Shown in pieces: positions 49,839 through 64,000 of a stretch of 64,000 nt of DNA. Both the position numbers and the translations under genes were made by a program. Position 1 is the stretch's first letter; each line of letters starts with the position of its first letter. The stretch is taken from assembly GCF_020085105.1 (NCBI RefSeq), contig NC_058064.1, positions 17,243,823-17,307,822 on the forward strand. Reading direction: 5' to 3'. The notes beneath the pieces are model-generated. The model searched no databases and was not told the DNA's origin. It saw nothing but the letters and a program-made list of their open reading frames with translations. The DNA is from Siniperca chuatsi. Its lineage: Eukaryota > Chordata > Actinopteri > Centrarchiformes > Sinipercidae.

Positions 49839-51378
49839 CTACAGGACAGGTTTTACTGTAAGTTGCCTCTGTAGACACAGACAGGCGACAGTCCTGGGAA
49901 GCGACAGTGATTTAATGTTTTTCTCAGTGTGAGAGCCACAGCAAAGTTGTTCTCTTAGGGCTCTCATCTCTGGCACTTAGGGCAAACTGTTAGCATCACT
50001 CAGCTGCTTGCCACAACAGTTTGTTCCACACAAATCAAATCATTTCTTCTTAGAACAAAAGGCCACTGCCTTAGAGGTAAAAGGACGTTGAACAGTTCAA
50101 CTATTTAAAACGAACCTGGCGTCATTTAGTTTAGTGTATTTCTCTTCTTCATGTGGATAACTGATGTGACATCACATCCAAATATTTTCAGCAACTAGGG
50201 CTTTGCTAATACTCAAGAACTAAATCAAAGGAACAAGAGACTAAGTCTTTGACTTAACATTGTACCATTGTTCAACAACCATACATTGAGAAATTAATCG
50301 TACAAGAGTCACAGAGAACGCATACATGGTAAAGCCCCTGCACAGGATCTTTGTCAAAAGGCAAAGCAATATACAGCGTAACCCTTCAGTATCTGAAGGC
50401 AGATTTTGTGGTTTCCTTTTAATATGGATGTACTAATCCTGTTGAAGTGTTTATCTATGTAGGAAGGTACAGTCTGACCTATCTAACTACAACAAGGACC
50501 ACAATGGAAATAAGTCCTGTGGCTTTTTTGTGTTATCCTTGATGATCTTTTAATTGTGCGTGTACAGTGGTGTTGCAACCATGTAATTGTCCTTTTAAAA
50601 TGAATTGTCAAACAAAACAAAGACCGTAAAGTCCTCCTCCACGCAAATTACTTTTGCTTTTTGTTACTTCATGTGGATCTTGTATGTGCAGAGTTTAAAG
50701 GTGGGGTATTCGATTCTGGAGAAATCCAATACCATGACAAATACCATGATATAGAGCGAACAACGACACAGCAAGTAATGTAACTAACGTTAGCTAGGTT
50801 GTGGGTTAGCAAACTGTCCCTACAGTTGCTGCTGCGAAGCTAACAGCCAGAGAGGACGAGACGGTTTCCCAGAGCCAGCACAGCAGCTCCAGACAGCGAT
50901 ACTCACAACTCTCCTGCTACTACAGCTAACATCACAACAACAGCATGTCTTGGCAAACTAGAAAGTAAGCTGAATGTCCGTGGGGACACAGCTGACACAG
51001 TCAGTTTGTTTGTTTCCCATTTACAGAGCCAGGGCTGTGTACAAACACCGGATTTTTTTTTCTTCGGCGCGCACACAGAACGGACAGCTAGCGGACCGTG
51101 AGGAGATATTCGCTGAATTTGACAAAAAGACGTGTATTGGATTAATATCGCATATCCCACCTTTAACACTCGAAGGCTATTTTCCATCTGCCAAAGGTAG
51201 AGTGTTTCTCTGTGCTCACCTTAAATCTCAGTTTAACACGCGCACTTACTTTTAACTGTCTCTCTCCTCTGCAGCCGTGGTGGATCTGAATGGACGTTAT
51301 TTTGGTGGACGAGTCGTCAAGGCCTGTTTCTATAATCTAGACAAGTTTCGGGTTTTGGACCTCGGTGAGCAGGTCTGA
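42182..51378 (+). CDS. rbm17: RBM17 (SPF45), splicing factor 45
   Basis: Exons: 42182-42304, 42579-42695, 42922-43088, 43434-43546, 44113-44157, 44856-44994, 45480-45631, 47463-47539, 47878-47976, 48058-48130, 51275-51378. Total 1209 nt, 402 aa (human 401). Start MSLYDDLGV is the conserved terminus. The middle is charged (EKERRKR and similar); the G-patch occupies about 235-280 (KYGFKEGQGLGKHEQGLS); the C-terminal UHM (RRM-like) spans about 303-402, with the ULM-contacting motif R376-Y377-F378 intact, as in human. Known role: nuclear spliceosome factor in 3' splice-site choice; its UHM binds ULMs in SF1, U2AF65 and SF3b155. A polyadenylation signal AATAAA at 51563-51568 lies about 190 bases after the stop. 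A possible extra cassette exon lies at 46048-46098. Confidence 0.97.
45999..46035. repeat. GT-rich microsatellite in RBM17 intron
   Basis: A GT/GC dinucleotide tract directly precedes the possible cassette exon at 46048-46098. Confidence 0.85.
49053..49425. mobile_element. MITE with terminal inverted repeats
   Basis: Left end 'tttaaaggagcagcgtgta' and right end 'tacacactgattctttaa' form imperfect inverted repeats about 25 bases long. The body ('ggatttagtggcatctagt' near the left end) is a widespread fish short DNA element. No coding capacity. It is in the 3.1-kb last intron of RBM17. Confidence 0.75.
49573..49740 (+). repeat. dispersed 'aggaatagtttaac' family repeat
   Basis: Begins 'ttaaaggaatagtttaac' and continues with 'ttttcttgctgacagttag' and 'aatttatgaagct'-like and 'gccagttagcttaac' blocks. 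A reverse copy is at 22889-23036 and a short related start lies at 46575-46612. It is in the last RBM17 intron. Confidence 0.55.
49786..49838. repeat. (GT)n microsatellite
   Basis: Near-perfect GT run with one GC interruption, in the last intron of RBM17. Confidence 0.95.
50695..51166. mobile_element. MITE with terminal inverted repeats
   Basis: Left end 'ttaaaggtggggtattcgat' and right end 'atcgcatatcccacctttaa' are inverted repeats of about 20 bases with two mismatches. The right end is only 109 bases upstream of the final RBM17 exon. The body has no transposase. Confidence 0.8.
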
Positions 51379-52560
51379 TGTCTCTCCAGGCACTGACACA
51401 CTATGAACACACGTCATCTCCCCACTTGTACATAAACCTTTTTTATAATTCATGAACAGCAGTGAAGTGTCTGTATGTAGTGATCTTATAGATTATTGGT
51501 TGTTTCTTTTTTGTTTTTTGTTTTTTTTTCTGTGATGAAAAATATCTTTTATGTCAAGACAAAATAAAGGGTTTAAGCTATACCTAGTTTACTGTTTTCT
51601 TTATTCATGGATAATTATTTCATGCAAATATATGTTCTTTCTTTATATGTTATTTTTTTTGTATAGCTAATTATTTACTGAAATTTAGTACTGGAAATCA
51701 GCCTAGTCATGCTGACTGGACTACAGTTGTTTTTCAGCTTTAAAATGTGAAATATTTCACCCTGGTATAAACACTTTCTAGCAAAATCATAAATTCAATT
51801 CCAAACTTGCACACATCCTGTTATGGAGCAGCTTATAATATCCAAGAAGCCTAGTTTCCCTCTGAAATTTGTCTGACATAACACTAGTTCCACAGTAGTG
51901 TTAACACATCCCCAGGGGCCCATAGTCTTTACTTAGCCCTGATGGATTATGGGAAGGGGACTGGGGCGGTGAACGCAGCCCCAGCCTCATTCAGAACTTA
52001 TGTAAGTGCACCACAAGGGCCCTGGAGGTTCCAGTGAAACACGTCATGAAGGATCCCACCGGAGCAGGTTTAATTCAGATCAGGGAAACAGGTTGGATGG
52101 AAAAACAGAAACGAGAAGAGAGACCCATTTGAAAGATTTAGTTTCCCCATTCATACTTCAGGGTTGCAGGGGTCAGAGGTCGAGGGAATATGGATGAACG
52201 GACAGAAACGGAGAGGTAAAGACCGATGTTTGACGGGCTGTGGAAAGACTAGCATCCTGCTCAAGTAGAAGTACTGTTATTAATATGTTTCTCAGGTATT
52301 AGTACTAATGTAAAAATCTCCATCAGTAAAAAGTACATTCCTTTAGTTTGAAAAGCGGTCAATTACAAATTAAAATGCAGCCAGGTAACAACACATGAAG
52401 CTAAAAAACGTGAATTCCTTAATGTGATTTTTTTAATGAAGTACAACATTTTGTTTTGGCACCAGTCGGGCCTGTAGCAGCAGAGTGTGTAGTCTGTGTG
52501 TGTATATGTAAGAACCAGGCGTGACACTGATGGTGAGAATGTGTCCTGAATGGGCACAGA
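51379..52560. other. RBM17 3' UTR and intergenic DNA
   Basis: The RBM17 3' UTR ends after AATAAA at 51563-51568. Beyond that is AT-rich sequence with no supported gene or recognised repeat. Confidence 0.5.
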
Positions 52561-52640
52561 GTGATGTGATTGGCTGTCAGCAGCCAATTACATCCCGGCC
52601 TAAATACCAGTGGGTGGGACTTGAGATGAGGTCGAGAGGT
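52561..52640 (+). promoter_or_regulatory. promoter-like CCAAT palindrome with TATA-like box
   Basis: ATTGGCTG at 52569-52576 and CAGCCAAT at 52581-52588 are perfect inverted arms with a 4-base spacer, presenting two opposed CCAAT boxes. TAAATA follows at 52601-52606. A start near 52630 would be expected if this is a promoter. A 39-codon ATG frame begins at 52672. No known gene is assigned. Confidence 0.35.
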
Positions 52641-53726
52641 CGGCGTGCGTGTGGCTTAAAGTGGTTGAGGAATGAATATCTGTCCTTACTGTGTAGTCCA
52701 GGTTTGGGAAGAAGACCCTTCCACAGTGGGGATGTTTCTTTCACCACTACACTCTTTATTTTATTCAATCATTGTGGATACACTGTTCTAAACCAAGTTA
52801 ATGCATTTAAAAATAGTTAGACATCAGGAAAGTGGTAGAAAAAAAATTCAGTTCCAAGCAAGCCAAAAAGGTTGGAAACCACTGGTTTAATCATAAACAA
52901 TGTATTGTGTTTAATAAGTTTATCATATGTTTTTTTATGTAAAATGTTAATCTGAAAAGTAACTATTAACTACAGCTGCCAAATAAATGTAGCAGAGTAA
53001 AAAGTACAATATTTCCCTCTAAAATGTAGTGGAGTAGAAGTTCAAAGCATGATGGACTAAGTTCTTCTCCACTACTGGAAAAATTCTGTATATTGTGACC
53101 CTGTGCCATCGCTGCCCTTCCCTCCTGCCTTTTCTGATAAAGGGGGAAAAAATCAGTGCTGGCACAACAGCAGCATTGTAAAAATTTGGAGATCCATCTA
53201 ATAAAGGTGTGCCACAGGGCAACTACGGTTAAAAAAGAAATCCACGATGCAGCCAAAACATCTTAGATTGATAGTTCTGGGTTCATCACAACACAGTAGA
53301 TGCTTGGTTCCTCTTCACCCGCTTTATTCTAGTAAAAATGAAAAAGGCAGGAAGTAGGTATTTTGACTTATCTCCCTTCATGGAGAAAATGTGTAGGCTA
53401 CTATTACACCGAAGTGGGAAAAGGATCTGGGTGAACATTTGAAAATAGGTTGGAGAGGGTTACAAACAATCAGTGTAAATGTAAGTGTCTTTTAAAAGTC
53501 ACTACAGACGCATTCTTTTTAATGACGTATCAGATATATGACAAAAGCAAAAAGTAAATGTTGCACACTGCATTGTATTGTTCAAGATGTGAGTAGGTAC
53601 TGGTATCTTGATCCCAGTATCAATAGTATCTTGATACTTCTGGTAATGAACTGGTATGACTATTGACTAAAACATGGGAGGAGATTCTTTTCCTTATATA
53701 TAATCTCTTTGGATCCCGGACCCTAA

Positions 53727-54537
53727 ACCAGGAAGAATGAACCATTCTGTGTTCAGAGAGACGTCAATCAAAGTACATTTCATTACAGACTAAATCAATC
53801 AAGTGTTTTTCTCACAAATATTGTTTTAATTACCTCACACCCAGCCGAGCTCCATTTGGATTCACAGCTATTTTTAGAAAAAGTTGGCCAAGACAGACAA
53901 GCAGTTTCTCCTCCTGAGACAAAATACCCTCTAAATCACTGTCAAACTCTCTGCATTTGCAATATATGTGGAAAAATTAAGCCAAGGCAATCTTGTCTTA
54001 TTTGCATACGTAAGAAAACAATAAGGCATAATGAAATTGCAAAAGCCTGGGTTGAATCATTGGCAGCTTTTATCCAGCAGGCAAGAGTGTTACTGTAAGT
54101 TGAGGAAAGGTGATCTCTTATCCTCTAACCCACAAACTGCATCCGTGTTCCTATAAACTGTATCTTTCCTGCACTCTTTTTGTCCTGACAGTGAAACACT
54201 ATCAGGGCAAACAACGAGCACAAACCAAGTTTGGTTTCCCAACCACAGTTTCTCCACTTTCAATCCAGACTGTGGCACGTCGGGTCATAAAGAGGGTTTC
54301 TTTTTAATTCTAAATGTGTCGAAGAAAATAACTACAGTCACGCTTAATGTTTGAGGAGGATGTTCAACACATACATATCATAACTCTTGTTTCACAGCTG
54401 CCCTTTGTTCAGGTGATCAACAGGAAAGAGTTTGTCACTCTTATGAATAAACTCCATCCTCAGAGAGAGTTCAGAGGGCTTTCAAAGTACAAGTCCAAAC
54501 TGAGGCAACACAGGAATTTCACTACACTGTGAAAAGT
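53727..54537 (+). other. unidentified exon-like open frames
   Basis: A stop-free plus-strand frame runs from 53727 to a stop at 54096-54098, encoding a Cys cluster CNICGKIKPRQSCLICIRKK. It is followed at 54093 by a strong donor-like gtaagt. A strong acceptor (pyrimidine tract then cctgacag) ends at 54189, with open frames beyond it. Another acceptor-like site near 54400-54415 precedes a frame ending FRGLSKYKSKLRQHRNFTTL at a TGA (54530-54532). I do not recognise the protein. It could be a small uncharacterised gene, a gene relic, or chance. Confidence 0.3.
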
Positions 54538-56034
54538 TGAAGAACTGCAGTAGTTGCTAAAATATTTTTAATTCTGTTATTATTATTTTTTACAGTGCAG
54601 CCACAATTCCTCACACTGTAGGAATATCATACTGCTGTAGACAGAAAAGTAACATAATATATATGAGTAAATCTTCACCTATACAGTACAGCACTTAATG
54701 AAAAGAGGTTACAAAGTGCTTCAATAATAAAAAGCAAAAACTGCACGTGCAAACAGATTGAGGTCATGATGAAGTCAGTAATAAGTCACCAATTGATCTG
54801 TTCCATTAGGATTTACTGAATGTCAGAAAGCTTTTAAGGTTTGATATTTTATATTGCATTTGAACAATATTGCAAGGTAATAGTGTGATGAGATGGTGTG
54901 CGCACGTCTGTCTCTATGCCCAGAGATATAAATATAAATATAACACATACATACACTGCAAATTAAAAATAACTGGATTAAGTAGGTTTAAATATATGAT
55001 AAAAATAATAACATATACAGCATATGTTTTCCAGCTGGGATGTCATGATTTGTAAAATTCACTCTTTATAAGCATTTTTTGGAGAAAGTGGAGTATGTAT
55101 AATTTCACAGGAGGTCAATGAAAGCTCTCCAGGTCCCTCAGTTATCAATCAAACACTCTATATAACACTATATATTTAGTATCTAATGCTGAGCTTATTT
55201 GAATCTATTTTATCAAGGGGGTCTGGTTTTCCTGCCCGGTATGACTCAATGGGACAACCCAGTGTGAGGAAGCAGAGTGGGGTGATGTGAGACTCTGCAC
55301 GTTCCCTCCAGGTTTCATCTCACGCCGAAGAAACGGCAGCGGAGCCCATGTTGGAGCAGCAGGCAGACGTGGAGAAAGTGTTGAAAATGTTTAAAGTAGA
55401 ATAAAATTTCACTTCATCACAACAAGCGCAGATATGAAGAAAAAAAACTGTCTCGTTTCAACCATTTAATTGTCTTTTTTTTTTTTTGGAATCGCATTTT
55501 CGTATTAGAAAAATTGATATGTCGCTGCAATAAAACAATCTAATCACGATTGTCATTATCCTGATAAAAGTTATATTCATTAACATTAATATTACACATT
55601 TCCAATTTAGGAAAGACTTTCACGTTACAGCAATACAGGAGTGTAAAACTGTCCAACGTGGTAGAACAGATACAGAACTATTTAAAATAATAAATACACC
55701 ACAATAAGAAATTAAGGAAATTACATTCAAAAGCTATATACATTTTATACAATGTATACAGCCACATGAAAATCATAACATAACTACTGCTACCCCTGCA
55801 AGCCCTTATTGAAAGATATATTCTAACAATTAAAAATAATATCAAGAAAGCAATAGTTAATATATAGAATATGAATTACTGCTGCGGATGTGGTAGAAAT
55901 GTAATAAACACAATGCAGCGACTAATTTAAATATGGATCATAAGAACTGTTACACTAAATACCAATAATAATAGACTACATGTAAGATTAGCATCCTAAT
56001 AAATAGAGTTACCACAGAGAGGCGCTGTGGCTCC

Positions 56035-56037
<3 letters not shown>
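54538..56037. other. intergenic DNA upstream of PFKFB3
   Basis: AT-rich sequence without recognisable exon, repeat family or RNA gene. Confidence 0.5.

Positions 56038-56038
<1 letters not shown>

Positions 56039-56082
<44 letters not shown>
56039..56082. repeat. (GT)22 microsatellite in the PFKFB3 promoter
   Basis: Uninterrupted GT run about 230 bases upstream of the PFKFB3 start codon, so length variation could affect the promoter. Confidence 0.95.
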
Positions 56083-56083
<1 letters not shown>

Positions 56084-56315
56084 GTCATCGCAGTCACGTT
56101 GCTTCCCGGCCGGGCGGAGTTAAATAGCAGATGTGTGCCGCTGACCGGCAGATTAGCCCGGCTCAACACGCGCTCCAGTCATTGTAACAACCCGTTTCAT
56201 TCTAAACGGAGGAGGCTCCTGCTCCAACAGCCACCGGCTCTTTTCCCCGTCTTCTTTCTCCGGGATCTAAGCGGCTCGGTTCTCGTGTCCTGTGCGGCTC
56301 TTCAGTCCCTGCGGA
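56083..56315 (+). promoter_or_regulatory. PFKFB3 promoter and 5' UTR
   Basis: GC-rich sequence between the GT run and the start codon. A minus-strand ACGTG (56095-56099) is the core of a hypoxia response element, and PFKFB3 is a known HIF-1 target in mammals. A TATA-like 'ttaaatag' lies at about 56119-56126. A single core motif is weak evidence. Confidence 0.4.
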
Positions 56316-63536
<7,221 letters not shown>

Positions 63537-64000
63537 AATGACACCGATGTGTCACGTGGTTCAAGAGGACAGAAAGTGGATCGCTGACAAAGACTCACTG
63601 AAGACTGAAGGCAAATGCAATTTGTCAGTTACTGAACCTTTCATTCTTCAAAAAGGACCATGGTTATTTAACTGCTGTCCTATCAGATATTTATGTTCAA
63701 AGATACTGTATGTGATTTCAAAGCAAGACTCTTAAATTCTCCCTTTCTTGCTATTGTCAGACATTTTTCTTTCTCTCTGAGACTGATAAATCTGAGTTTT
63801 CTGGGAAACTTTTAACCATGTCACGTGTATAATTCATTCAGACTAAAAGAGGCAAACTGATTCATTTAAATCAACAGTCACTGTTACTTCTCACAGTTCA
63901 GATGGATGGCTCTCTGGCAAAACCAGTGTCTTCGGGTTTATTATTTTGGAGAGACGAAAGACCAGATGCCCAGATAAAACTCCCAGTTCATCCCTTTTTT
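63537..64000 (+). other. PFKFB3 3' UTR (runs off the window)
   Basis: Sequence after the PFKFB3 stop. No AATAAA or ATTAAA signal occurs before the window ends, so the untranslated region probably continues. The open frame starting at 63511 only overlaps the last codons and UTR. Confidence 0.6.

Overview
The window is vertebrate nuclear DNA, almost certainly from a teleost (probably percomorph) fish. Every recognisable gene is split into many short exons with GT-AG introns. The proteins are clear orthologues of vertebrate proteins. The intergenic and intronic DNA carries typical fish repeats: Tc1, L2, Tx1/L1-like and CR1/Rex-like LINEs, MITEs and GT microsatellites. I rebuilt exon chains by hand, checking splice sites and phase; coordinates are given in each gene entry.

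Layout, left to right: 1-2096 is non-genic and holds a dispersed repeat. CDC123 (minus, 2097-7873, 13 coding exons, 343 aa) and NUDT5 (plus, 9046-12533, 9 exons, 218 aa) lie head to head around a 1.2-kb divergent promoter. FBH1/FBXO18 (plus, 14770-29215, 21 coding exons, about 1072 aa) follows, with a dead Tc1 transposon in one intron. IL15RA (minus, 41297 down to 32853, last exon not found) is tail to tail with FBH1 and is heavily invaded by LINEs; its stalk-exon region is duplicated. RBM17/SPF45 (plus, 42182-51378, 11 exons, 402 aa) is head to head with IL15RA. A 4.9-kb gap contains a promoter-like palindrome and an unidentified open frame. PFKFB3 (plus, 56316-63536, 14 exons, 529 aa) closes the window, with its 3' UTR running off the edge.

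The order and strands FBH1(+)-IL15RA(-)-RBM17(+)-PFKFB3(+) match human 10p15, but without IL2RA. The CDC123/NUDT5 head-to-head pair, several Mb away on human 10p, is directly adjacent here. The genes are not one pathway: eIF2 assembly (CDC123), ADP-sugar/oxidised nucleotide hydrolysis (NUDT5), recombination control and replication-stress helicase (FBH1), IL-15 presentation (IL15RA), 3' splice-site selection (RBM17) and fructose-2,6-bisphosphate control of glycolysis (PFKFB3).

The points most worth a second look are: the duplicated and remodelled IL15RA stalk exons inside a split L2 element; a homopolymer-dependent exon start in FBH1; a phase-compatible cassette exon in RBM17; an Arg in place of the isoform-defining Ser in PFKFB3; and the unidentified locus at about 52.5-54.5 kb. 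I see no operon, CRISPR array, rRNA or convincing tRNA gene.
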